A DNA stretch of 64,000 bases from positions 1,426,501 to 1,490,500 of the forward strand of contig NZ_CP058364.1 of assembly GCF_013391805.1 (NCBI RefSeq), written 5' to 3'. The notes beneath the pieces were generated by a model, which saw only the letters and a program-made list of their open reading frames with translations, was not told the origin of the DNA and searched no databases. The translations under genes and the position numbers were made by a program. Each line of letters starts with the position of its first letter. Position 1 is the first letter of the stretch. The stretch comes from Galbibacter sp. BG1. GTDB lineage: Bacteria; Bacteroidota; Bacteroidia; Flavobacteriales; Flavobacteriaceae. Below are positions 35,509-42,662 of this stretch, in pieces.

Positions 35509-35558
35509 TAATTGTCAGAATTTCTATAAGTTAACGTACCCAAAAAAACATAACCTAT

Positions 35559-35798
35559 ATGAAATCCTCAAAATCTACATTTAGAAAAGCCCTTTGTTCG
35601 GTGGTAGGTCACCGGTACGAGGTATCGAAAAAAATCACATCACACATTACGGAGTATCAATGTAAAACTTGCAAATGCGAGCTTACAACTACAGAAACAG
35701 GACATTTAGATGTGCTTACTCCAGAGTGGAAAGAAATCAATAGAACTTTAGCGCACTTATATCAAAAGAAAAGACGCGCTTTACAAACTGTTGCTTAA
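35559..35798 (+). CDS. Small zinc-ribbon-like protein, 79 aa
   Basis: A basic small protein that starts MKSSKSTFRKALCSVVGHRY. It carries a Cys and His near the N-terminus (LCSVVGHRY) and a CKTCKC knuckle (YQCKTCKCELTTT), which together could bind Zn. The C-terminal third is a Lys/Arg-rich helix (NRTLAHLYQKKRRALQ). I do not know a named family for certain; similar short proteins occur in flavobacteria. Its stop codon overlaps the stop of the convergent thiL gene by 4 bp (35795-35798). Function unknown. Confidence 0.7.
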   Translation: MKSSKSTFRKALCSVVGHRYEVSKKITSHITEYQCKTCKCELTTTETGHLDVLTPEWKEINRTLAHLYQKKRRALQTVA

Positions 35799-36847
35799 TC
35801 TTCCTTTTTAAAAGAATTCCAACCTCGAGCTTGTAGTGGAATTTTAGAATTGGCACGCGTTACTAAATGCATGCCCTCACTTTCTTGTGTCATATGCCCG
35901 ATGATTGACAAGTGCGGATTTCCTTTTATTTTTGGAAAATCTTCCTGAGCAACGGTAAAGAGCAATTCATAATCTTCCCCACCGCTTAAAGCCACAGTAG
36001 TGCTACTAATATTAAATTCTTCAGAAGTAGAAATTACTTGTGGGTCTAAGGGAATTTTGTCTTCGTATAGATTACATCCTACTTTAGACTGTTTGCAGAT
36101 ATGAATAATTTCAGAAGAAAGTCCGTCGCTAATATCGATCATAGCGGTAGGTTTTACCTCCAACTTTTTTAATAGTTCGGGAATATCTTTTCGTGCTTCC
36201 GGTTTTAATTGCCGTTCTATGATATAGGTATACTGGTCTAAATCCGGCTGATTTTGCGGGTTTACTTTAAAAACCTCCTTTTCCCTTTCTAAAACCTGAA
36301 GTCCCAAATAAGCTCCACCCAAATCACCACTTACCACCAAAAGATCGTTTGGTTTTGCAGAATTTCGGTAAACAATATCTGCTTCCTCGGCGGCTCCCAA
36401 AGCAGTAACTGTAATTAAAAGGCCTTTGTTAGAAGAGGTGGTGTCGCCACCTACCAAATCTACCTTGTACATATCGCAGGCCAATTTAATGCCGGCATAC
36501 AATTCTTCTAAAGCTTCCAAAGGAAACCTGTTGGAAACGGCAATCGATACTGTAATTTGTGTCGCCTCAGCATTCATGGCGTATACATCGGATAGATTTA
36601 CGATAACCGCTTTGTAGCCCAAGTGCTTTAGCGGCATGAAGCTAAGGTCGAAATGCACATTTTCCACCAAAAGGTCTGTGGTTACAATGGCTTTTTTCCC
36701 TTTAAAATCTAATACAGCAGCATCGTCCCCAATCCCTTTTATGGTGGAGGACTGTTTTATTTCAAATTGATTGGAAAGATGTTCTATCAAACCAAATTCC
36801 CCGAGTTCAGAAATAGATGTACGTGGCGGATTTTTATCTTCTATCAT
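35795..36847 (-). CDS. thiL: Thiamine-monophosphate kinase
   Basis: A 350-residue AIR synthase-like ATP-dependent kinase from the Met at 36847 (MIEDKNPPRTSISELGEFGL); the longer frame adds 17 unsupported residues. It phosphorylates thiamine monophosphate to thiamine diphosphate. Family motifs: the GIGDDAAVLDFKGKKAIVTT block that binds Mg-ATP, VNLSDVYAMNAEATQITVSI, DLVGGDTTSSNKGL, TAMIDISDGLSSEI and ALSGGEDYELLFTV. It is divergent from sufE with 185 bp between them. No other thiamine gene is in the window. Confidence 0.94.
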   Translation of the reverse strand: MIEDKNPPRTSISELGEFGLIEHLSNQFEIKQSSTIKGIGDDAAVLDFKGKKAIVTTDLLVENVHFDLSFMPLKHLGYKAVIVNLSDVYAMNAEATQITVSIAVSNRFPLEALEELYAGIKLACDMYKVDLVGGDTTSSNKGLLITVTALGAAEEADIVYRNSAKPNDLLVVSGDLGGAYLGLQVLEREKEVFKVNPQNQPDLDQYTYIIERQLKPEARKDIPELLKKLEVKPTAMIDISDGLSSEIIHICKQSKVGCNLYEDKIPLDPQVISTSEEFNISSTTVALSGGEDYELLFTVAQEDFPKIKGNPHLSIIGHMTQESEGMHLVTRANSKIPLQARGWNSFKKED

Positions 36848-37032
36848 GTTGCAAAGATAGGCAGACTTTGTGGAATTGTTAAAACTTTTAAGCACCATTC
36901 ATCATTTGGAAGGCAAATAAGGGATGAAGGTGTTTGGAAAAATTGTTATGAAAGTAATTGCTTCCTAACAACATATAGAAAAACAGTTGAATAGCCCGTA
37001 TACTTATTGTATTTTTGTTGAAAATTAAAGCC

Positions 37033-37455
37033 ATGACAATACAGGAAATTCAAAATGAGATTGTAGATGAATTCTCTATGTTCGACGACTGGATGCAGCG
37101 TTATGAGTATATGATAGAACTAGGGAAATCGTTACCGCTTATTGATGATAAATACAAAACCGAAGACAATATCATTAAGGGTTGCCAAAGTAAAGTTTGG
37201 GTGCATGCCGAGCTGGAAGACGATAAGCTGGTTTTTACGGCAGATAGCGATGCCATTATTACCAAAGGAATTATTGCTATTTTAGTAAGAGCTTTTAGTG
37301 GGCAACGACCAAAGGATATTATGGAAGCAGATACTGCTTTTATAGACGAAATAGGTTTAAAGGAACATTTATCCCCCACAAGGGCGAACGGTTTGGTAAG
37401 CATGATAAAACAACTAAAAATGTACGCAATAGCCTATCAAACACAATTAAATTAA
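37033..37455 (+). CDS. sufE: SufE family sulfur acceptor protein
   Basis: A 140-residue protein from the ATG at 37033. SufE takes persulfide sulfur from the cysteine desulfurase SufS and passes it to the SufBCD scaffold. The acceptor Cys is in IIKGCQSKVWVHAE. The family blocks MFDDWMQRYEYMIELGKSLP and GIIAILVRAFSGQRP are also present. It starts an operon with sufT and, after an inserted gene pair, DUF2480. The core suf genes are not in the window. Confidence 0.94.
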   Translation: MTIQEIQNEIVDEFSMFDDWMQRYEYMIELGKSLPLIDDKYKTEDNIIKGCQSKVWVHAELEDDKLVFTADSDAIITKGIIAILVRAFSGQRPKDIMEADTAFIDEIGLKEHLSPTRANGLVSMIKQLKMYAIAYQTQLN

Positions 37456-37462
37456 AGAAATT

Positions 37463-37786
37463 ATGAGCGAAACTATAGATACAACAGAATTAGGGGAAAA
37501 GATTGTAAGGGTGCTGAAAACCATTTACGATCCAGAAATCCCTGTGGATATTTATGAATTGGGCCTTATTTACGATGTTTTCGTGAACGAAGACCATGAA
37601 GTTAAAATTTTAATGACGCTTACTACACCCAACTGTCCGGTTGCAGAGACATTGCCAGTGGAAGTGGAAGAAAAAATAAAAACCATTGAAGAGGTGAAGG
37701 ATGCCGAAGTGGAAATAACCTTCGATCCGCCTTGGAGCCAGGAATTAATGAGCGAAGAGGCCAAATTGGAATTGGGGTTGCTTTAA
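37463..37786 (+). CDS. sufT: SufT-like Fe-S assembly protein (MIP18/DUF59 family)
   Basis: A 107-residue MIP18-fold protein involved in Fe-S cluster maturation. The family signature is clear: VLKTIYDPEIPVDIYELGLI, then MTLTTPNCPVAETLPVEVEE with the conserved Cys, and VEITFDPPWSQELMSEEAKL at the end. It follows sufE by 7 bp. The next gene, a HEPN toxin-like gene, begins only 5 bp after its stop, and DUF2480, the usual next gene in related genomes as I recall, appears only after that pair. Confidence 0.93.
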   Translation: MSETIDTTELGEKIVRVLKTIYDPEIPVDIYELGLIYDVFVNEDHEVKILMTLTTPNCPVAETLPVEVEEKIKTIEEVKDAEVEITFDPPWSQELMSEEAKLELGLL

Positions 37787-37791
37787 AAATA

Positions 37792-38226
37792 ATGCTCATG
37801 GGTCAAGACATTCGATGGCATCAAAGATTGGATAATTTCAATAAAGCTTTAAAGCAATTGAACAAGGCGGTTATGCTTGCTAAAGAAAGGGACTTAAGCG
37901 AACTGGAACAGCAAGGACTCATTCAATCTTTTGAATTTACTCATGAATTAGCATGGAATGTTCTCAAAGATTTTTTCTTTTATCAAGGAAATACTGAAAT
38001 TCGTGGGAGCAGGGATGCCACGCGGGAAGCTTTTAAAATGGGACTTATAGAGGAGGGTGATCAATGGATGAACATGATTGTCAGCCGAAATAAAACAAGT
38101 CATACCTACGATGAAGAGGTAGCAAAGGAAATAGCAAATAATATAATTGGCAATTATGCCTCTTTATTCAATGCGTTCTTAAGAAAAATGACTGAATTGG
38201 CAGCAAAAGATGGAAAAGATAATTAA
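37792..38226 (+). CDS. HEPN domain toxin-like protein (HI0074/HepT family)
   Basis: A 144-residue helical protein of the HEPN class, in the HI0074 nucleotidyltransferase substrate-binding family. Start is ATG at 37792 or 37798 (MGQDIRWHQRLDNFNKALKQ). The motif RNKTSHTY fits RX4HXY exactly: Arg and His form the RNase site of HepT toxins, and the Tyr is the residue that the partner MntA adenylylates in the studied type VII systems. Further family blocks are FEFTHELAWNVLKDFFFYQG and GSRDATREAFKMGLI. It overlaps the partner gene by 17 bp. The pair sits inside the sufE-sufT-DUF2480 operon. Confidence 0.88.
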   Translation: MLMGQDIRWHQRLDNFNKALKQLNKAVMLAKERDLSELEQQGLIQSFEFTHELAWNVLKDFFFYQGNTEIRGSRDATREAFKMGLIEEGDQWMNMIVSRNKTSHTYDEEVAKEIANNIIGNYASLFNAFLRKMTELAAKDGKDN

Positions 38227-38530
38227 CAACTTTGGATTGAAGAATGAAGTTGCAGACCAACTTCAAGGTTTGTTTAGGGCTCATACAGAAATTGAAGAGG
38301 CTATTATTTTTGGGTCGCGGGCAATGAATTCTTACCGTGTAAATTCAGATGTAGATGTAGCTTTAAAAGGGAAGATCAACTTCAATACGCTTCTTGAGAT
38401 AGAAAGGGAAATAGATAATTTAATGTTGCCCAACAAATTCGATGTGTTAGTGTTAAACTCGATTGAAAATGCTAATCTTTTAGATCATATCGAAAAAAAT
38501 GGAAGCGTATTTTATAAAAAAAAGTATTAA
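38210..38530 (+). CDS. MNT-type nucleotidyltransferase, likely antitoxin (MntA family)
   Basis: A 106-residue minimal nucleotidyltransferase. The active-site motif is IIFGSRAMNSYRVNSDVDVA, which fits GSX10DXD. A third acidic residue is in NKFDVLVL. In type VII toxin-antitoxin systems such proteins neutralise the HEPN partner by adding AMP to its Tyr. The start lies inside the HEPN gene (17-bp overlap), so both are made together. DUF2480 starts 1 bp after its stop. The function as antitoxin is inference from the family and layout. Confidence 0.88.
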   Translation: MEKIINNFGLKNEVADQLQGLFRAHTEIEEAIIFGSRAMNSYRVNSDVDVALKGKINFNTLLEIEREIDNLMLPNKFDVLVLNSIENANLLDHIEKNGSVFYKKKY

Positions 38531-38531
38531 A

Positions 38532-39038
38532 ATGCAAGAAGAGATCATTAACAGAGTAGCGCAGAGTAAACTGGAAACTTTTAACCTGGAAGATTATTAC
38601 CCAGCAGGAAACCGTGTACTTTTCGATATTTCGGATTGGCTTTTAGAAGGTTTTTTGCTAAAAGAAAAAGATTTTCGTGAAAAAGCGAAAAATCACCAAT
38701 GGGAGCAATACCAAGGAAGTTATGTGGCATTAACCTGTTCTACCGATGCCATTGTGCCTGCTTGGGCCTATATGTTGCTCACCACTTATTTGTCTCCTTT
38801 CGCTAAAAAAGTATTGATTGGCTCTTTGGAACAATTGGAAACATCTATATTTCAAGAAGTTTTAGATAATATTAACTTGACCGCATACACAGATAAACCG
38901 GTTATAGTTAAAGGATGTTCCAATAAACCGGTGCCCGAAAATGCCTATATTATGATTACAGAAAAGCTTCTGCCAATTGCCAAAAGTATCATGTACGGGG
39001 AAGCCTGTTCTTCGGTACCTCTGTATAAAAGAAAATAA
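38532..39038 (+). CDS. DUF2480 family protein
   Basis: A 168-residue protein starting at ATG 38532 (MQEEIINRVAQSKLETFNLE), 1 bp after the MNT gene. It matches DUF2480 over its length: DYYPAGNRVLFDISDWLLEG, KNHQWEQYQGSYVALTCSTD, IVPAWAYMLLTTYLSP and VVKGCSNKPVPENAY-like sequence VIVKGCSNKPVPENAYIMI. The family is restricted mainly to Bacteroidota and lies near suf genes, so a role in Fe-S biogenesis is suspected but unproven. The two Cys (TCSTD, KGCSN) are candidate ligands. Confidence 0.9.
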   Translation: MQEEIINRVAQSKLETFNLEDYYPAGNRVLFDISDWLLEGFLLKEKDFREKAKNHQWEQYQGSYVALTCSTDAIVPAWAYMLLTTYLSPFAKKVLIGSLEQLETSIFQEVLDNINLTAYTDKPVIVKGCSNKPVPENAYIMITEKLLPIAKSIMYGEACSSVPLYKRK

Positions 39039-39117
39039 TTAATTCCCCTAAAACTACGTACTATTAAGTAATAATTCTTAATTTTTATCAAAACTAATTC
39101 AATTAAATTAAAAATCA

Positions 39118-40035
39118 ATGAGAAAGTTATTAGTGCTTGGGGCGCTTTTATTGGGAGTTTCTTTTTCCTATGCACAGGATGCAGATGGAGAGGAAGAACA
39201 AAAACAAGGATGGACCAAAAACGGGACATTTACATTTTTATTAAATCAGGCGGCATTTAGTAATTGGGTTGCAGGTGGACAGAATAATATATCTGGAACA
39301 GGTGGCCTTAATTACGATTTTAATTACCTAAGAGGAGATTGGTCCTGGGATAATAAATTAATTGCCTCTTATGGGTTAACGAATACGGAAGATCAAGGGA
39401 CACGAAAATCTGATGACCGTCTTGAGTTCAATTCTTTAGTAGGGAAAAAAGCCTTTGGAAATTGGAATTACTCATTCTTTTTAAACTTTAGAACCCAATT
39501 TACAGATGGATATAATTATAAGGAAGATGAGGATGGCGAGTTCCCAGTTTCTGGACTTTTTAAACCTGCTTATTTAACTTTTGGTCCAGGTTTGGAGTGG
39601 AAAAAAAGTGAAAATTTAAAATTTAACCTGGCACCAGCGACCTCTAAGATGACCTTTATCAGTGATGATTTATGGGTTTATGACGACGACCAAGATACGT
39701 TTGTACAGCATTCTGGACCCGATAATATCAACGAACTGCAAGTATATGGGATCGATCCAGGAGATCAATTTCGTTATGAATTAGGTTTTTATGCTTCTGG
39801 ATACTACAAATTTACAATCATGGAAAATGTTTCTTTTGAAAACATATTGAGTTTGTATTCCAATTATTTAGAAGATCCTCAGAATGTCGATCTTGATTAT
39901 ACGTTGAATGTAATGATGAAGATTAACAAATACCTTTCTACCAATTTCACCGTTCAGTTAGTTTACGATGACAATGCGGTAACTGCACTTCAGTTGCGGG
40001 AAGTATTTGGATTGGGAGTTAATTTCGGGTTTTAG
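39118..40035 (+). CDS. DUF3078 domain secreted protein
   Basis: A 305-residue protein with signal peptide (KLLVLGALLLGVSFSYAQ). It matches DUF3078: KNGTFTFLLNQAAFSNWVAG, GGLNYDFNYLRGDWSWDNKL, SDDRLEFNSLVGKKAFGNW and the end LREVFGLGVNFGF. The many alternating aromatic strands and the terminal Phe suggest an outer-membrane beta-barrel. Function is unknown. It follows the suf-associated operon by about 80 bp, a neighbourhood also seen in other flavobacteria as far as I recall, and is convergent with hflX across an inverted repeat. Confidence 0.88.
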   Translation: MRKLLVLGALLLGVSFSYAQDADGEEEQKQGWTKNGTFTFLLNQAAFSNWVAGGQNNISGTGGLNYDFNYLRGDWSWDNKLIASYGLTNTEDQGTRKSDDRLEFNSLVGKKAFGNWNYSFFLNFRTQFTDGYNYKEDEDGEFPVSGLFKPAYLTFGPGLEWKKSENLKFNLAPATSKMTFISDDLWVYDDDQDTFVQHSGPDNINELQVYGIDPGDQFRYELGFYASGYYKFTIMENVSFENILSLYSNYLEDPQNVDLDYTLNVMMKINKYLSTNFTVQLVYDDNAVTALQLREVFGLGVNFGF

Positions 40036-40076
40036 AAACCCAACTGTTTAATTCAGATAATGAGCACAAAAAATAT

Positions 40077-40144
40077 TGTCAAACTGAGCCTGTCGAAGGG
40101 TTTTACTCTTTTAAAAGTAGAACTTCGACAGGCTCAAGGTGACA
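40077..40144. repeat. Inverted pair of the GAGCCTGTCGAAGGG repeat between DUF3078 and hflX
   Basis: TGTCAAACTGAGCCTGTCGA at the left (40077 on) faces TCGACAGGCTCAAGGTGACA at the right (ending 40144). The two arms of 22 bp differ at three positions and are separated by 24 bp. It can form a long hairpin between two convergent genes and may act as a terminator. A single copy of the same core lies at 34654-34678. Confidence 0.85.
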
Positions 40145-40191
40145 TGTATAACTCAAAGGTTACCTAAGTATTTAAGGGATACGTTTAGGAA

Positions 40192-41403
40192 TTAAAGATC
40201 TTCCTCGTATTCCGGATATAAGAAATTATTGTATGGAAAACGGGTAATGTGTATTCTTCTAACTTCTTCATACACCTTCTTTCTAAACTCTTCTAAGTTT
40301 TCTTTGTTTAAAGCCGAGATGAATAATACATCGTCGCCGGCACGGTTCATCCAAGTTTGTTTCCATTCGTCCAATGTGAAATGCTTGGTTGTTTTTTCCG
40401 TCACTAAATCATCTTCTTCGATGGTTTCATGCTCGTAATTATCAATCTTATTGAAAACCATGATAGTGGGCTTATCCAAACTTTTAATATCCTCCAAAAT
40501 TTGATTAACAGAAGCAATATGTTCTTCGAAATTGGGATGGGAAATATCCACTACGTGTAATAGCAAATCGGCCTCCCTTACTTCATCTAAAGTACTTTTA
40601 AAAGATTCCACCAGTTGTGTTGGGAGTTTACGTATAAAACCAACCGTATCACTTAAAAGAAAAGGTAAATTCCCAATGACCACTTTTCGAACGGTTGTAT
40701 CCAGCGTTGCAAAAAGCTTGTTTTCTGCAAAAACATCACTTTTACTTACCACATTCATAAGGGTAGATTTTCCAACATTGGTATATCCAATGAGCGCAAC
40801 GCGAACCAAAGCACCACGGTTACCACGTTGGGTTTCCATTTGCTTGTCTATCTTTTCCAGTTTTTTCTTCAGTAGGGAAATACGGTCGCGAACAATACGT
40901 CTATCGGTTTCGATTTCTGTTTCCCCTGGACCACGCATACCAATACCTCCACGTTGTCGCTCTAAGTGTGTCCACAGTCCGGCAAGGCGAGGCAACAAAT
41001 ATTGGTATTGGGCCAACTCTACCTGCGTCCTTGCATAACTGGTTTGCGCCCGTTGTGCAAAAATATCCAGAATTAAGCTTGTTCGGTCTAAGATCTTGGC
41101 CTTTAAAATCTTTTCGATATTCTTTTGTTGTGCAGGGGACAATTCATCATCAAAAATTACGGTTCCAATATCATTATCATTTACGTATTGGCGTATTTCT
41201 TCCATTTTCCCGGTTCCAATAAAAGTTTTTGGATTGGGAATATCGATTTTTTGAGTGAATCTAGCTTCAACTTGCCCCCCAGCGGTGTAAGCTAAAAACT
41301 CCAATTCATCTAAATATTCTTTAGACTTTTCCTCATCTTGCTCTTGGTTTATAATACCAATGAGCACCGCTTTTTCAAAATCTAATGTTTTCTTTTCCAG
41401 CAT
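40192..41403 (-). CDS. hflX: GTPase HflX
   Basis: A 403-residue ribosome-associated GTPase from the Met at 41403 (MLEKKTLDFEKAVLIGII). The N-terminal HflX domain includes VEARFTQKIDIPNPKTFIGT and GTVIFDDELSPAQQKNIEK. The G domain has G1 in VALIGYTNVGKSTLMN, G3 in LSDTVGFIRKLP and G4 in MVFNKIDNY. A coiled segment (RRIVRDRISLLKKKLEKIDK) lies between. HflX rescues stalled ribosomes and splits 70S particles after stress. It is a single gene with a promoter just upstream. Confidence 0.94.
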   Translation of the reverse strand: MLEKKTLDFEKAVLIGIINQEQDEEKSKEYLDELEFLAYTAGGQVEARFTQKIDIPNPKTFIGTGKMEEIRQYVNDNDIGTVIFDDELSPAQQKNIEKILKAKILDRTSLILDIFAQRAQTSYARTQVELAQYQYLLPRLAGLWTHLERQRGGIGMRGPGETEIETDRRIVRDRISLLKKKLEKIDKQMETQRGNRGALVRVALIGYTNVGKSTLMNVVSKSDVFAENKLFATLDTTVRKVVIGNLPFLLSDTVGFIRKLPTQLVESFKSTLDEVREADLLLHVVDISHPNFEEHIASVNQILEDIKSLDKPTIMVFNKIDNYEHETIEEDDLVTEKTTKHFTLDEWKQTWMNRAGDDVLFISALNKENLEEFRKKVYEEVRRIHITRFPYNNFLYPEYEEDL

Positions 41404-41421
41404 AAAATAAAATGTAAAGCA

Positions 41422-41455
41422 CAAAGGTACACAATTGATTTTTTTATTTTTACAA
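41422..41455 (-). promoter_or_regulatory. Promoter of hflX
   Basis: Minus strand: TTG at 41455-41453, a 23-bp spacer, then TACCTTTG at 41429-41422, a full match to TAnnTTTG. It would give a leader of only about 12 nt before the hflX start at 41403, which supports that start. The spacer is at the long end of the accepted range. Confidence 0.5.
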
Positions 41456-41456
41456 G

Positions 41457-42410
41457 ATGAACAATAACAATTTGTACGCCGTCGCTTTTTATAATTTAGA
41501 GAACCTTTTTGATATTATAAACGACCCGCATGTTTTGGACGATGACTTTACTTCGGAAGGTAGGTTGGAATGGACGGAAGAGCGTTATGAAGATAAAATC
41601 GATAAGCTAGGTAAGGCGATTTCTAAAATAGCAAGGGTAGATGGCGCGAACCCTCCATCTTTGGTTGGCGTTGCTGAAGTTGAAAATAAAAAAGTACTTA
41701 ACGACCTTATTGCTTCGCCAGCTCTTAAAAAATACCACTATCGATATGTTCATTTTAATTCCCCGGATGAAAGAGGTATCGATACGGCGCTACTTTATCG
41801 GGAAAATCAATTTGAGGTATTAAATGCCCAACCAATTTCCCTATTGGTCTATAATGAAGGGAATGTAAGAGACTATACTCGGGATATTCTTTATGTACAT
41901 GGAAGGCTAAAAGCGGAAGAAATTCATCTATTCGTAAACCATTGGCCGTCCAGAAGGCAGGGAACGGAAGATATGGCTTATAAAAGAATAAAAGCTGCAC
42001 AGGTGCTTCAGCAGTATATTAGTGAGATTAAAAATAATGAGGCCGATGCCAAGTTTGTCATTATGGGCGATTTTAACGACGATCCCAATTCAGAAAGCAT
42101 AAAACAGCACTTGGTTACAAAGGATTTTTACAATCCCATGTCTAAATTACTCGATCCAAATAACCGAGGGAGTTTAACCCATAAATTGGCTTGGAATTTA
42201 TTTGATCAAATTATTATATCGACCAATTTTTTCAATTCTTCTTCAAATCAATTAACATTTCAAAAAGCCGACATCCTAGACGCCCATTTCTTGGAGGAGT
42301 GGAATAAAAAGTATGAAGGATTTCCATTTCGAACCTATGTAGGAAAGAAATATTTGGGGGGTTATAGCGATCACTTTCCTGTGTATTTAATTTTCAAACA
42401 TAATCACTAG
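41457..42410 (+). CDS. Endonuclease/exonuclease/phosphatase family protein
   Basis: A 317-residue protein with the DNase I-like four-layer fold. Signature residues: Asn and Glu in AVAFYNLENLFDI and VGVAEVENKKV, the HFNSPDERGIDTALLYR block, His and Asp/Asn in FVNHWPSRRQGTED and FVIMGDFNDDPNSES, and the terminal catalytic His in GGYSDHFPVYLI. Members are nucleases or phosphodiesterases acting on nucleic acids, lipids or phosphorylated sugars. No signal peptide is evident here, although many relatives are secreted. It is divergent from hflX over 53 bp. Confidence 0.88.
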   Translation: MNNNNLYAVAFYNLENLFDIINDPHVLDDDFTSEGRLEWTEERYEDKIDKLGKAISKIARVDGANPPSLVGVAEVENKKVLNDLIASPALKKYHYRYVHFNSPDERGIDTALLYRENQFEVLNAQPISLLVYNEGNVRDYTRDILYVHGRLKAEEIHLFVNHWPSRRQGTEDMAYKRIKAAQVLQQYISEIKNNEADAKFVIMGDFNDDPNSESIKQHLVTKDFYNPMSKLLDPNNRGSLTHKLAWNLFDQIIISTNFFNSSSNQLTFQKADILDAHFLEEWNKKYEGFPFRTYVGKKYLGGYSDHFPVYLIFKHNH

Positions 42411-42483
42411 GTTGTCAATACAACTATACTCACTAAATTTTCGATCTATTTTGTGTTTTTATCTTTTAAGTGAATAAAAACAT

Positions 42484-42641
42484 CGATGAAATGCAATATA
42501 GTATACATATTATTACTACACTAAAAGTAAGGTTAAGACTACAAATAATGCAATTTTAGGCATTTCATCGAAAACATCTATGCATTTCATCGAATAAATC
42601 GTGCATTTCATCGTATCAATTTGTTGAATCTACTACTTTAG
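42484..42641 (+). promoter_or_regulatory. Array of GCATTTCATCG repeats upstream of the T9SS protease gene
   Basis: Three direct copies of GCATTTCATCG lie at 42560-42570, 42582-42592 and 42603-42613, spaced 22 and 21 bp, i.e. two helical turns, so they face the same side of the DNA. A fourth, inverted copy is at 42484-42494. A -7-like box TACTTTAG follows at 42634-42641, without a -33 TTG at the right distance. The layout fits an activator that binds in tandem and replaces the -33 contact. Confidence 0.65.
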
Positions 42642-42662
42642 ATAAACCAAATCAGGAATACT

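Noticed and set aside
40532-41038. A 168-codon open frame on the plus strand within hflX
   Set aside because: It is the antisense shadow of the HflX GTP-binding domain and is rich in Ser and Thr without any motif.
42560-42613. Regular repeats that might be a short CRISPR array
   Set aside because: Repeats are only 11 bp with 10-11 bp spacers and no cas genes are present; a transcription-factor array fits better.
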